A DNA stretch of 64,000 nucleotides from Candidatus Acetothermia bacterium (GCA_016201405.1 JACQCZ010000007.1:1-64000); one strand, 5' to 3'. Positions 1 through 8,791 are shown, counted from the stretch's first letter. Translations and numbers: made by a program. The notes: generated by a model not told the origin, from the letters alone.

Positions 1-1
1 C

Positions 2-127
2 ACCCCGGTGGAGTTTCGAGACGGTGTACGGATTCCCTTGCTGGAGCATGGGCGTCCATCCTCGCACCAGAGCAGCAAACGGCAGAATGGCAACCACAGT
101 CTCTACTTACGGGTGGTACTAAAATAG
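2..127 (+). CDS. C-terminal fragment of an unidentified gene
   Basis: An open frame runs in from the left edge and ends at a TAG at 125-127, giving about 41 residues that begin TPVEFRDGVRIPLLEHGRP and end in LRVVLK. The reading frame has no start inside the window, so it would be the tail of a gene lying to the left. The composition is protein-like but too short to recognise. It is a weak call; another frame here is also open. Positions 128-234 after it contain nothing I can identify. Confidence 0.25.
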   Translation, partial: TPVEFRDGVRIPLLEHGRPSSHQSSKRQNGNHSLYLRVVLK

Positions 128-234
128 GGGGCAGGCCATTATGATTTTCTGAAATCTGCAATAAACCATCACAACTTTTTTGTTTAAGTTATTCCACATG
201 CTTGCTAACAATGAGCTATTTGCAATTTCGAAAG

Positions 235-1524
235 CTACGTGGATTTTGAAAATCTCTTAAATATCTTCTCCAAATTCTTCAAGTGATACTTCACATCAAA
301 TAGCTCTTCTAATTCCTCGGCATTCAGATAAGGCTTGATCTTCTTTTCTTGCGCCAGGAGCTCTTTCAGATGCTTTCTGCTCTTTTCGCTCTCGACAGAA
401 TTGGCGCGGATCGTGTCATGCGCTTCGGCTCGCGGCATTCCTTTGTCGATCAGTGTCAAGAGAATCGCTTGCGAATAGACTGCCCCGCGACTCAGCTCAA
501 CATTCTCGCGCATTCTCTCCACGTTGACGTGAAGGTTTTCAATAACCTCGTTCATCTTCACTATCATGTAATGGAGCGCCAGGAAGCTGTCGGGAATGAT
601 AATTCTTTCCACCGAAGAGCGGGAGAGATCTTGCTCGTTCCAGACGGGCATATTCTCGAGCGCGGCCAGCGAATTGACGCGCACAATGCGCACGAGACCT
701 GCAATCGTCTCACTCGTTGATGGATTCTGTTTGTGCGGCATAGAAGAGGAGCCGTGCGTCTTGCCCTCGCGCACTTCGCTGACCTCCGAGCGATGCAGAT
801 GACGAATGTTGATCGCCATCTTTTCCAGCGTGCCAGCCACGATGGCCAATGTCGTCAAGACTTGAGCATGGCGATCCCGCTGCAATATCTGGTTGCTCAC
901 CGAAGCTGCTTTTAACCCCAATTTCTTGCAAACTGCCTCTTCGATCTTGGGATCAACGTTGGCATACGTCCCGACAGAGCCGGAGATTTTGCCAACCGAG
1001 ATGACCTCGCGAGCTGATTCAATGCGCTCCAAATCGCGCTCAAGCTCGGCGTGCCAGATGAGCAGCATCAAGCCAAAGGTGATCGGCTCGGCCTGCATCC
1101 CGTGCGTGCGCCCAATCATCAACGTGTTTTTGTGTTCAAGGGCGCGCTTCTTCACAGTGGAAGATAGAGTCTTTAGCTCAGTCGCAATGATGTTGAGGGC
1201 ATCGCGCATGGCCATGGAGAGTGCGGTATCCACCACGTCATAGGACGTCAGCCCTTTGTGAATATAGCGACCCGATGGGCCGACGCTCTCTTCAAGCTGG
1301 CGCACAAAGGAGAGCAGGTCATGGCCGATCTTCTCTTCAATCTCTGCGATGCGCTCGGGGTTTAATTTGGCCTCCTTGCGAATCTCTTTGGCTGCAACGG
1401 GTGGGATTTCGCCGAGTCTTTCGAGTGCATCGACAACGGTCATCTCGACCTGAAACCAGCGCTCGTATTTGGCCTCTTCTGTCCAGAGCTCGCGCATCGG
1501 CGAGCGGGAATATCTCTCGATCAT
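235..1524 (-). CDS. purB: Adenylosuccinate lyase
   Basis: Catalyses two steps of purine synthesis: SAICAR to AICAR plus fumarate, and adenylosuccinate to AMP plus fumarate. The 429 residues match the short bacterial PurB length. The fumarase/aspartase superfamily signature SSSMPHKQNP lies near residues 259-268, and the catalytic-histidine region GRTHGMQAEP near 138-147. It overlaps the upstream ribD by four bases (ATGA at 1524-1521), so the two are probably translationally coupled. The family assignment is secure. The pairing of purB with ribD is sensible because both use purine/GTP-linked metabolites, but that link is inference. Confidence 0.96.
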   Translation of the reverse strand: MIERYSRSPMRELWTEEAKYERWFQVEMTVVDALERLGEIPPVAAKEIRKEAKLNPERIAEIEEKIGHDLLSFVRQLEESVGPSGRYIHKGLTSYDVVDTALSMAMRDALNIIATELKTLSSTVKKRALEHKNTLMIGRTHGMQAEPITFGLMLLIWHAELERDLERIESAREVISVGKISGSVGTYANVDPKIEEAVCKKLGLKAASVSNQILQRDRHAQVLTTLAIVAGTLEKMAINIRHLHRSEVSEVREGKTHGSSSMPHKQNPSTSETIAGLVRIVRVNSLAALENMPVWNEQDLSRSSVERIIIPDSFLALHYMIVKMNEVIENLHVNVERMRENVELSRGAVYSQAILLTLIDKGMPRAEAHDTIRANSVESEKSRKHLKELLAQEKKIKPYLNAEELEELFDVKYHLKNLEKIFKRFSKST

Positions 1525-2660
1525 TGACCCTCCGAGCTAGCGTAATCCACGGCGGCCTCATAGACAACATCGTTTCCCAACATGCGAACTGCGGGCTCTT
1601 TCAATGAGATGGCCTTGGCCATTGAGGCGATCCCTTGGCCGCCAATCGGAGTAGGTGCAGACTCACCGCCAAGGAGCTTTGGCGCGATGATGAAAGTGAG
1701 CTTATCCAACAATCTTTGCTGCAAAAAGGCAGCTGCAATTCCTGAGCCGCCTTCGACCAGCAGGCTGTCAATTTGACGCTCTCCAAGCCCGTTAACGAGC
1801 GCATTGAGATCAACGTGTCCTGCTGAATCTTCTGGCAATCTCCAAATCTCAATCGGTGTCTTCGTCTTCAATTTCTTGATCTGTTCCGCTTTTTCAGAAC
1901 TCATGCAACACGTCGCAATAATCGTCGGGGCTTGGCTCTCTAAATAAAAGAGCCTGGCACTCAGCGGGATCTGCCCTTTGGAATCGAGCACAATGCGGAT
2001 GGGGTCGCGCCCCTTTACCTTTCGCACCGTGAGCTGCGGGTCATCATGTAGAACTGTGCCGATTCCGACCAGAACCGCCGCATAGCGCACTCTCAATCTG
2101 TGTGCCAGCTTCAGCGATTCGCCGGATGAGACCCACTGCGAATCTCCCGTTCGTGTAGCGATCTTGCCATCTGCGGTCATCGCCATCTTTAGCAATACAA
2201 AGGGCCTACCCGTAACGGCAAATTTGGCCCGAATCTCGTTGAGTCGCTTCGCTTCGTTCTCAAGAATCCCACCAATAACCTCAATGCCAGCTTTTCGTAA
2301 ATGCTGAATGCCCTTCCCATTGACTTCTGGCGTGGGATCGCTGGTAGCTACAATTATCCTGCGAATGCCACTGGAGATGATCTGGTCTACACAAGCCGGT
2401 GTGCGCTTGCCAGGGTACGAAATGCAAGGCTCCCAGTTGACGTAAAGATCGGCGTCCGTAGCGGCTTTTCCTGCGCGCTGAAGAGCTAGAGCCTCCGCAT
2501 GAGGCTCGCCAAATCGCTCATGATAGGCTTCGGCGATGATCTTCCCCTCTTTGACGAGCACAGCGCCAACGAGTGGATTGGGGTTTACATATCCAGATCC
2601 CAACTCTGCCAGCTCTATCGCGCGGCGCATAAAGTTTTCGATGTTCATGTTGATTTGCAT
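1521..2660 (-). CDS. ribD: Bifunctional riboflavin biosynthesis deaminase/reductase RibD
   Basis: Carries out the second and third steps of riboflavin synthesis: deamination of the diaminopyrimidine and reduction of its ribosyl side chain. The N-terminal cytidine-deaminase-like domain has the zinc motif HAEALAL and the downstream cysteine pair in EPCISYPGKRTPAC. The C-terminal RibD reductase domain has TADGKIATRTGDSQW and the LLVEGGSG motif. Length is 379 residues, normal for the family. Three ATG codons lie close together at the start (2660, 2648, 2630) and none has a convincing Shine-Dalgarno, so the exact start is uncertain. No other rib genes are next to it. Confidence 0.95.
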   Translation of the reverse strand: MQINMNIENFMRRAIELAELGSGYVNPNPLVGAVLVKEGKIIAEAYHERFGEPHAEALALQRAGKAATDADLYVNWEPCISYPGKRTPACVDQIISSGIRRIIVATSDPTPEVNGKGIQHLRKAGIEVIGGILENEAKRLNEIRAKFAVTGRPFVLLKMAMTADGKIATRTGDSQWVSSGESLKLAHRLRVRYAAVLVGIGTVLHDDPQLTVRKVKGRDPIRIVLDSKGQIPLSARLFYLESQAPTIIATCCMSSEKAEQIKKLKTKTPIEIWRLPEDSAGHVDLNALVNGLGERQIDSLLVEGGSGIAAAFLQQRLLDKLTFIIAPKLLGGESAPTPIGGQGIASMAKAISLKEPAVRMLGNDVVYEAAVDYASSEGQ

Positions 2661-2671
2661 TCTTATAAATT

Positions 2672-2817
2672 GTCATTCCCGCGAAGGCGGGAATCCACGA
2701 ATTTTATTTGAGAACCCTAGATTCCGGCTCGCGCTTCGCTTGGCCGGAATGACAGACAGGTGAAACGATTGGTATCCATGCCATTCGCCCGTCATTCCTG
2801 CGAAAGCAGGAATCCAG
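2672..2817. repeat. Cluster of three palindromic GTCATTCC-type repeats
   Basis: Three related inverted repeats occur in the 284-base gap between ribD and the Crp-type gene. Copy one (2672-2698) reads GTCATTCCCGCGAAGGCGGG followed by AATCCA. Copy two (2720-2753) is in the opposite orientation, with arms ATTCCGGC and GCCGGAATGAC. Copy three (2791-2817) is a TTCCTGC/GCAGGAA variant. Each can form a hairpin. They resemble dispersed GTCATTCC...GGAATCC palindromes seen in many bacterial genomes, such as the dRS3 class of Neisseria. A fourth copy is at 32720-32746. Confidence 0.8.
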
Positions 2818-2944
2818 TGGCTTTCACAAATTCACGTCCATTCATAAAATCGCCTGAGAATAAGCCAAAAAGAAGACGAGGGCAACCCACAGGGAGGTCA
2901 CCCTCATCTCTATGATCGCACATCGCAAAGAAGGGATTGCGTTT

Positions 2945-3619
2945 CTAGTTCTTTGAAATCTTCTCCCCCACAGAGGCCCGCTCGGTGAGGCCGTCCAGGT
3001 CTGTGATGGAAATCTGAAATCTCTGTTTGGAGATGAGCTCTTCGGACTCAAAGCGGTTGAGGATTGTTGTCACGTTCTCACGCGTTCCGCCAACCAGCTC
3101 GGCTAGCTCCTGGTGCGTGATCTTGAGGTCAATCTCCCATACATTCTCGCGGCGATGGCCATGCTTCTCGGTGAGATGCAACAGCGTTCTTGCCAATCGG
3201 GTCTCCAAATCTTTGAAGACCATCTCCTTGAGTCGCTCTTGAATCTCGGCCATTCGCTTGAGGAAGAGCTGCAACAGCCCCAAAACCATCTCTGGCTGGG
3301 ACTTGGCACGCATGAGCAGCTCGCCGCGCTCAATCTTCCAGCAGGTGCAGCCTTCCATCGCTTCCGCGCTCGACTCCCGATGGCCGCTTCCGACCAGGGC
3401 CATCTCCCCAAAGAGCCCGCCCTTCCCCAGAATAGAAAGAGTCAGCCTCTTTCCGCTCTCATCCAAATGAAAGAGCTTGACGCGGCCCTTCTGAATCAGA
3501 TAGGCCACTTTCTCTTGGTCATTCGGGTTGTAAATGGGCTGCCCTTCTTGAAATTCTGTCATCGGACAGAATTTCTCTAACTCTCGTTCTATCTTTCTGG
3601 CACTAACGCCATTCTTCAT
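2945..3619 (-). CDS. Crp/Fnr-family transcriptional regulator
   Basis: A 224-residue DNA-binding regulator. Residues about 20-130 form a cyclic-nucleotide-binding beta-roll (LGKGGLFGEMALVG), followed by a dimerisation helix. A C-terminal winged helix contains ITHQELAELVGGTRENVTT. The recognition helix keeps the Arg-Glu pair (TRENV) that reads GTGA half-sites in CRP. There is no N-terminal cysteine cluster, so an iron-sulfur Fnr sensor is unlikely. A GTG at 3655 would extend it by 12 residues, but the ATG at 3619 has a GGAGG placed correctly upstream and is preferred. It is divergent from a cyclic-nucleotide-domain gene, and two GTGA-N6-TCAC sites lie between them, so autoregulation is likely. 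Confidence 0.92.
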   Translation of the reverse strand: MKNGVSARKIERELEKFCPMTEFQEGQPIYNPNDQEKVAYLIQKGRVKLFHLDESGKRLTLSILGKGGLFGEMALVGSGHRESSAEAMEGCTCWKIERGELLMRAKSQPEMVLGLLQLFLKRMAEIQERLKEMVFKDLETRLARTLLHLTEKHGHRRENVWEIDLKITHQELAELVGGTRENVTTILNRFESEELISKQRFQISITDLDGLTERASVGEKISKN

Positions 3620-3716
3620 AGCTGCCTCCGTTTTTTGCCCTGTTTTCTCTCCCACCGGTTGCCGTTGCCATCCTCATTCATGTGAATCAAAGTACCACAG
3701 CCTGCGCGGAGATTTC

Positions 3717-3732
3717 GGTGACACGCGTCACC
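3717..3732. promoter_or_regulatory. CRP-like operator 1 (GTGA-N6-TCAC)
   Basis: GGTGACACGCGTCACC is an inverted repeat whose core GTGA-N6-TCAC matches the half-site spacing of CRP-type sites (TGTGA-N6-TCACA). It lies between two divergent cyclic-nucleotide-domain genes, one of which is a Crp-type protein with the GTGA-reading Arg-Glu pair. Confidence 0.6.
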
Positions 3733-3759
3733 CTCTCCTAACCTGTGCCCACTCTGGCC

Positions 3760-3773
3760 GTGATCTCTGTCAC
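3760..3773. promoter_or_regulatory. CRP-like operator 2 (GTGA-N6-TCAC)
   Basis: GTGATCTCTGTCAC has the same core and spacing as the site at 3717-3732. The two centres are 42 bp apart, four turns of B-DNA, so bound dimers would lie on the same face of the helix. An overlapping TCACC-N6-GGTGA repeat follows at 3770-3785. Confidence 0.6.
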
Positions 3774-3847
3774 CCTCCTGGGTGATCTATCTGCATATAC
3801 ACCTGAACCCGCGCGGTATCTTCAATCGCAGCTGAGAAGCTAGATTG

Positions 3848-4279
3848 ATGAGAAGTTCAATGAGGGGGTCGTCTGTGGTGGAAGTCAAAGAGGCACTCGA
3901 AGCGATCGGCACTCAAAACATTGACCCGAGTATCTTTGAGCGGCTGGTCGCGCAAGAGGGCCAGACGCTAAGCTGCCCGGGAACCAAGGCCGATTCTCTC
4001 TATCTGATTCAGTCAGGAAGCGTCGAGGTCTTTGATGGCGCCCCGGCTGAAGAATCAGAGGCTGAGCGCAAGGTTTTAGGCCCAGGCCATTTTGTCGGCG
4101 AGATGGGCTTTGAGCGCAACGCCATCACCCAGCTGACCATCCGCGCACTCGAAAAGACGCACCTGCTGCGCATTGACGCATCCGGGCTGGCGCGCAGACT
4201 GCAAGAGCGCTGTGGAGGGAGTACCCTCCGACTTAAGAAGTTGATGGGGCTGGGCGAGCGGCTTATCTTTGTGAGCTAG
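3848..4279 (+). CDS. Stand-alone cyclic-nucleotide-binding domain protein
   Basis: A protein of about 143 residues consisting of a single cyclic-nucleotide-binding beta-roll (YLIQSGSVEVFDG, then VLGPGHFVGEMGFERNA), with no helix-turn-helix after it. It could act as a sensor or a partner of the neighbouring Crp-type regulator, since it has no DNA-binding domain of its own. The start is uncertain. A TTG lies at 3845, ATGs at 3848 and 3860, and a GTG at 3875 has the best Shine-Dalgarno (GAGGGGG about 6 bases before it). It faces away from the Crp gene across shared operators. The ligand cannot be told from sequence. Confidence 0.8.
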   Translation: MRSSMRGSSVVEVKEALEAIGTQNIDPSIFERLVAQEGQTLSCPGTKADSLYLIQSGSVEVFDGAPAEESEAERKVLGPGHFVGEMGFERNAITQLTIRALEKTHLLRIDASGLARRLQERCGGSTLRLKKLMGLGERLIFVS

Positions 4280-4436
4280 CGCTCTGAGTCTGTAGAGAAT
4301 CTTTTTCCCATCCAGTCTCACTCATAAATATCAATCCATTCAACGATTCTTCGAACTCATTCTAGTACGTTGGCAGAGAGGTGCCGTGGGCGGGCCTGAC
4401 TCTGTTTAGGCAGAATTCTTTGAGTAGTTGAGATTG

Positions 4437-4471
4437 GATCGCGGGGACCTGCCCTCTGGGTCCCCGCGATC
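4437..4471. terminator. GC-rich hairpin downstream of the secreted-protein gene
   Basis: A 13-bp perfect stem (GATCGCGGGGACC pairing with GGTCCCCGCGATC) with a 9-base loop lies just after the stop of the minus-strand gene at 4490. There is no U-run, so it may terminate by another route or protect the 3' end. The rest of 4280-4489 shows nothing else I can identify. Confidence 0.55.
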
Positions 4472-4489
4472 TCGGAAAGCTTAGAGAAG

Positions 4490-5680
4490 CTAGAAGTTTA
4501 TAGTCAATTGGATAATGGCTGTGATGAGTCCTGAAGGGCCAAATATGGCGTCCGTTTCGAATACAATGATGCCAATGGCAGCTCTAAAGTCAAAGCTCAC
4601 CGATTGCAATACAGCCGGAGGACCTCCACCAAAGACCGCAGTCGCCGTGACCGAGAGTGCAGATCTCTGAATTGAGATCTGCGCCGTGGCATTGGTCAGC
4701 CCAGCCCCCGGGACGATGACGCTGCTCAAGCTGAAGCTGGCAGGGTTCGTGTCTGCGTTGAGTGTTGCATCGAGTGTCAAGTTGATGCTGCCGATGGTGC
4801 CGTTCGGCAACAAGATGATCGAAAGCGTCCCGGGTCCTTCAAAGAATGTGAGGACCAGATTGCCAAGGGTCAGGCTGAGAATATCGCTAAATGAGACCAC
4901 GGTCGAGAATGGAACAAAGCCCCCAGAGATCAAAATGCTGGTTGTCAACAAGCAGGGTCCAATCGTTATGCAGCTGACAAACCCTGTCCCTACCACGTTG
5001 GGTGCCAATGGCACGCCGCTGACCAGAATCGTCTCAAAGTCAAAGAGAACGTCTGGCTTAGGGGTCGTGGCGCAGTGTGGATTGACAGAATAGGGCGAAA
5101 GATTGGGATGTTTTTTTATGTTGCTCGGAACTTGCTGCATGCAAAGCCCCAGCTCCGATGAGATATTTACGCCGCTTGGAGTCTCACCCGACAGCCTTAA
5201 GACATCTCCAAAGGCATACGCGGTAGACTGGCTAGTGAAGGCCGCTGTGTCTTCGATCTGGGCAGTTGTAGAGAACCTGACTCCGCCGATCTCAACCGAG
5301 GCATCCACTTTCTTCATGATAAAATGGAGGGTGGGGTAAAATGGTCTTGTGGCTCCGAATGCAAATCTCCCGAACACAATCATTGCCCTGAGATCCAGAG
5401 CACCCAGCGTTGTTGTGAGCTGGATGATGATATCTTCCATTCCTGCGATGCCAAAGTGAGTATGAAATGTTGTGGTCAGACCACTGATCAAGGCCTCTGC
5501 CGTCAGCTCGTTCTCGATGTCAAAATTGATGACGGAGATCTCGCTCACCGTCGATTGTGGATTGAGCGAGATGTGGGTGACAAATTCGCCTGTCACATCG
5601 GCCTTTGCAGCAGCAGCGAAAATTCCTATTGCGCAAAGCAGAGAGAGGACTAGCGCGACCCACTGCGTTTGACGAGACAT
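4490..5680 (-). CDS. Secreted protein of unknown family (paralogue A)
   Basis: A 396-residue exported protein with a signal peptide (MSRQTQWVALVLSLLCAIG...) cleaved around AKADVTG. The rest is beta-strand-like and rich in Thr, Ser, Val and Ile, with four conserved cysteines (GLCMQ, HCATTP, SCITIGPC). The chosen ATG at 5680 has a GGAGG seven bases upstream; a longer in-frame start at 5725 lacks support. It is clearly paralogous over its whole length to the gene at 7131-8321, including SVINFDIEN, THFGI and CATTPKPD. The two copies flank an oppositely oriented beta-propeller gene. I do not recognise the family; a surface-layer or envelope role is a guess. Confidence 0.8.
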   Translation of the reverse strand: MSRQTQWVALVLSLLCAIGIFAAAAKADVTGEFVTHISLNPQSTVSEISVINFDIENELTAEALISGLTTTFHTHFGIAGMEDIIIQLTTTLGALDLRAMIVFGRFAFGATRPFYPTLHFIMKKVDASVEIGGVRFSTTAQIEDTAAFTSQSTAYAFGDVLRLSGETPSGVNISSELGLCMQQVPSNIKKHPNLSPYSVNPHCATTPKPDVLFDFETILVSGVPLAPNVVGTGFVSCITIGPCLLTTSILISGGFVPFSTVVSFSDILSLTLGNLVLTFFEGPGTLSIILLPNGTIGSINLTLDATLNADTNPASFSLSSVIVPGAGLTNATAQISIQRSALSVTATAVFGGGPPAVLQSVSFDFRAAIGIIVFETDAIFGPSGLITAIIQLTINF

Positions 5681-5899
5681 GGACCAACCTCCTACTTCCC
5701 TTTGGCGAGCCCGGCCTACATCCAATCCTCATCGGGTTCAGCCTAATAGTTTTGCTTTCCTAGGGGCGAAGGCTACCATACGAAGTCTCACGCGGGATGT
5801 AACGAAAGGGACACTGAGGCTTGCCGAGTTGACAGAGCCCATTCGATTCGAAAGAATCGTGCAGGTGATGACTGTCTCTGTAGCTCAGAAAGGGGTCTT

Positions 5900-7030
5900 A
5901 TGAAGAAGATCTTGGGGCTCACTCTCATGCTGGGAATGCTGTTACAACTGGGGATCTCTCTTGTCAGTCCGGTCGCGCTTCACGCGCAGCAAGGGGCTCA
6001 GACTCTCACGGGCTATGCCACCGGACCTGACGTCCTCCATGTGCTGGATCTGGGGGATTTACGCCAAACCACTAGGCTATTCAGCTCTGAGCCGCAGGCC
6101 TCACTCTCCAGCAGCCCAAAATTTGGCCCCAACAAAAGGCTCTATATTGCGGATTCAAGAGCGAAGGAGCTCCATGTCATTGATTTAGAGACGAATCAAT
6201 TCTTAGATGATCAGGTCATATCGCTGCCTGGTGAGCCCAATGACTTTGAGATCACGGGAAGCAACGCCATTGTGACCGACTTTTCAGGCAAAAAGCTGCA
6301 TGTGGTCGATCTGACGACTGGCAAGGTCACGCAAGAGATCGTTGTGGATGGCCCGGCAGCCAACGAAATTGCGATCACCCCTAATGGCAGGCGCGCCTAC
6401 GTGACGACGTACGATTACACCGAAGCCATTCCTCACAAGAGCTCTCATCCGCTGGTGGCCTTTGATATTCTGCAGGCTGGATCTTCCTTGCAGCTTCTTG
6501 CAGGGACGGCAGTTCCTCTTTCAATGAGCATCAATGGGCGAGTGATCCCCTTCATGGCGAGCAGCGTCGATGTCTCATCCAATGGGTTGCTCGTCTATGT
6601 GCTGGCGATTGACGATTTTGAAGAAGATCCGACAATCTTCGTTCTTGATGCTGCAACATTGAAAGTGCAAAAGACATTTCCAGTTGATCTCGGCAGCCGT
6701 GCCCGGAGCCCCTTAGTCAATACCATGGTGCTCTCGCCCGATGACCATACGATTGGGATTGCAGGCTTTACGAATGGGCTTGCCCTGCTCGATGTGCAGA
6801 CGAGTAAGATGAGGATTCTCTTTCCAAGTGGAGACCAGCTTATCGCCACCTCGACCTTTGGCGTCTCATTTGGACCGGATGGCAAGACTGTCTATGCAAC
6901 GGGCAACCGCGGTCTCCCCTTTGGCTTTATGGCTGCTTTTGATGTGGCCTCGGGAAATCAGAGGGGGGTTATGACTTTCACGGGTCAGCCTCTGCTCTAC
7001 ATGGCTATTCCTGGTGGGAAGACCTTCTAG
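5900..7030 (+). CDS. Secreted YVTN-type beta-propeller protein
   Basis: A 376-residue protein with a typical signal peptide (MKKILGLTLMLGMLLQLGIS, cleavage near ALHAQQ). It then has repeated blades of the YVTN/lactonase-like kind, for example LYIADSRAKELHVIDLETNQ, KLHVVDLTTGKV and ITPNGRRAYVTTYD. AAAGGGG precedes the ATG. Such propellers bind ligands or partner proteins outside the cytoplasm. No catalytic residues stand out. It lies between two paralogous secreted genes on the opposite strand and shares a bidirectional terminator with the one downstream, which suggests a related envelope role. Confidence 0.85.
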   Translation: MKKILGLTLMLGMLLQLGISLVSPVALHAQQGAQTLTGYATGPDVLHVLDLGDLRQTTRLFSSEPQASLSSSPKFGPNKRLYIADSRAKELHVIDLETNQFLDDQVISLPGEPNDFEITGSNAIVTDFSGKKLHVVDLTTGKVTQEIVVDGPAANEIAITPNGRRAYVTTYDYTEAIPHKSSHPLVAFDILQAGSSLQLLAGTAVPLSMSINGRVIPFMASSVDVSSNGLLVYVLAIDDFEEDPTIFVLDAATLKVQKTFPVDLGSRARSPLVNTMVLSPDDHTIGIAGFTNGLALLDVQTSKMRILFPSGDQLIATSTFGVSFGPDGKTVYATGNRGLPFGFMAAFDVASGNQRGVMTFTGQPLLYMAIPGGKTF

Positions 7031-7061
7031 TTACTAGGCCTTTCAATTTATCGGGTCAAGA

Positions 7062-7097
7062 GAAGAGAGAGACGAGCGTTCGCTCGTCTCTCTCTTC
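7062..7097. terminator. Bidirectional terminator between convergent genes
   Basis: A perfect 16-bp stem (GAAGAGAGAGACGAGC with GCTCGTCTCTCTCTTC) and a 4-base loop lie between the convergent genes ending at 7030 and 7131. The symmetric stem can work for both strands. Confidence 0.8.
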
Positions 7098-7130
7098 GTT
7101 CGTTACGTTGAACTGGTTTGGATTCACACG

Positions 7131-8321
7131 TTAGAAGCTGACCGTCAGCACAATGGTCGCTTGAGAGAGACCCGCGCTGGTGAAGGTCGCATCTGTATTG
7201 AGGCTGAGTAATGAGCCTGGCACGTCCAAGGAGAAGGTGAGGCCATCAAAGACTACTGGCGGGCCGCCGGAGAACGTAGCCTCCGCGCCAAAGGTCAGAC
7301 CTGCCCGTTGGATTGTCAATGCGATGGATCCATCTGTGATGCCAAGACCCGGAGTGGCGTTGGCGCTCAAGGATAGGGTCGCTGGGTTGGTGTCTGGATT
7401 TAGGACTGCGTTAAAGGTCACGCTCACCAAGCCGACTGTTCCAGTCGGGGTGATTGAGATTGCGATCACGCCACTTCCGGAGGTGAGCGTGATCTTAGCC
7501 CCTCCGAAGCTGAGTGAGAGCAGATCGGTGAAGGTCAGGCTGGCGGTGAATGGTATGGGGCCGCCTGAGACCGTAAACTTCGCGACCAGAGAGCAGGCGC
7601 TGATTGTGACGCAGTTCACCGTTGCGCTGCTGGTGATTCCTGGGGCCAGCGGCACACCACTAAACGTGATCGTCTCAAAGTCAAATAAAATATCAGGTTT
7701 TGGAGTCGTGGCGCAGTCAGGGTTGACGGTGTACGGCGAGATAGCAAAGTGCTTCTTGATGCTATTTGGGACCTTCTGCATACAGATTCCTGTCGCTGCG
7801 CTAATGGTGATCCCGCTCGGCGTCTGCCCTGCGATCTTTACAACGTCTCCGAAGGCATATGCAGGGGTCTGGCTCGCAAATGCATTTGTATCTTCAAACT
7901 GAGCGATGTTCGAGAATGTGACTCCGCCCAGCTGCACGCTGGCCGTGACCATCTTCTTCACAAAATGAAGCGCTGGATAGAAGGGCGCGGTTGTACCAAA
8001 CCCATACCGCCCAAAGACAAGCACGGCACTAATGTCGAGTGCGCCCAGGGTGGCGTTGTTGGTGAGAATGACATCCTCAATTCCACCGATTCCGAAGTGA
8101 GTGTGGAAGAGCACACTCAAACCGCTGATCACGAGTGTGACGTTGAGATCATTCTCGATGTCGAAATTGATGACGGAGAGCTCGCTCACCGTCGTTTGGG
8201 GATGCAACGAGATGTGTGTCCCAAAGGTTCCCGTCACATCGGCTTTCGTGGTGGCTGCAAAAAGAGCTACGACAAACAGCGCGACGAGAGCAATGGTCAG
8301 GGTCTTGAACATGCTAGACAT
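7131..8321 (-). CDS. Secreted protein of unknown family (paralogue B)
   Basis: A 396-residue exported protein with signal peptide MSSMFKTLTIALVALFVV and cleavage near TKADVTG. It has the same length as its paralogue at 4490-5680 and shares its sequence throughout: VSELSVINFDIEND, FHTHFGIGG, YAFGDVVKI, CATTPKPDILFDFETI. The same four cysteines are present. The ATG at 8321 follows AGGAGG; the longer in-frame start at 8351 has no site. It is predicted to be almost entirely beta-strand. The family is not recognised. Duplication around a propeller gene suggests a multi-component envelope structure, which is inference. Confidence 0.82.
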   Translation of the reverse strand: MSSMFKTLTIALVALFVVALFAATTKADVTGTFGTHISLHPQTTVSELSVINFDIENDLNVTLVISGLSVLFHTHFGIGGIEDVILTNNATLGALDISAVLVFGRYGFGTTAPFYPALHFVKKMVTASVQLGGVTFSNIAQFEDTNAFASQTPAYAFGDVVKIAGQTPSGITISAATGICMQKVPNSIKKHFAISPYTVNPDCATTPKPDILFDFETITFSGVPLAPGITSSATVNCVTISACSLVAKFTVSGGPIPFTASLTFTDLLSLSFGGAKITLTSGSGVIAISITPTGTVGLVSVTFNAVLNPDTNPATLSLSANATPGLGITDGSIALTIQRAGLTFGAEATFSGGPPVVFDGLTFSLDVPGSLLSLNTDATFTSAGLSQATIVLTVSF

Positions 8322-8536
8322 AGATCCAAACCTCCTTGATTTTGCACACAAGCAGTGTAAGAGTCAGGGGTATCTGACGACATTACAGAGGAATAGTATC
8401 CCTGGTCACATTGGCGGGGTCTATCTTCTGCATTACATTCGCGATATTGACTCCACAGGCTAGGAGAGGGAAGAACGCATGATTTTATACAATGGAGACT
8501 GTTACTCTTTTGAGGGTCTTCTGAGAGTCAGAGAGG

Positions 8537-8612
8537 TGGTGCCCAGGGGCGGACTTGAACCGCCGACACCAGGATTTTCAGTCCTGTGCTCTACCGACTG
8601 AGCTACCTGGGC
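8537..8612 (-). tRNA. tRNA-Phe (GAA)
   Basis: A complete cloverleaf of 76 bases with an encoded CCA. The acceptor stem is GCCCAGG/CCTGGGC and the anticodon loop CTGAAAA gives anticodon GAA. The T loop is TTCAAGT. It lies downstream of tRNA-Asp on the same strand and may be co-transcribed with it. Confidence 0.97.
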
Positions 8613-8702
8613 TTAGACTTCGCATGACGTCAAACAGGCATAGCAGCATGATGATTATAAGAGCGTGCTTTTGATGCTACTGAAGACTCCTGCTAGCCCT
8701 CC

Positions 8703-8779
8703 TGGCGGGGATGACGGGATTTGAACCCGCGGTCTCTGCCTTGACAGGGCAGCGTGTTAGGCCACTACACCACACCCCC
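8703..8779 (-). tRNA. tRNA-Asp (GTC)
   Basis: A cloverleaf of 77 bases with an encoded CCA, discriminator G and anticodon loop CTGTCAA (anticodon GTC). The acceptor GGGGGTG pairs with CATCCCC with one G-T wobble. A perfect consensus promoter lies immediately upstream. Confidence 0.97.
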
Positions 8780-8791
8780 GTGAGTTCGCCC

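Noticed and set aside
7180-7902. A 240-codon open frame on the plus strand inside the secreted paralogue B gene
   Set aside because: It is the antisense shadow of a gene with signal peptide, ribosome binding site and a full-length paralogue; the antisense product has no such support.
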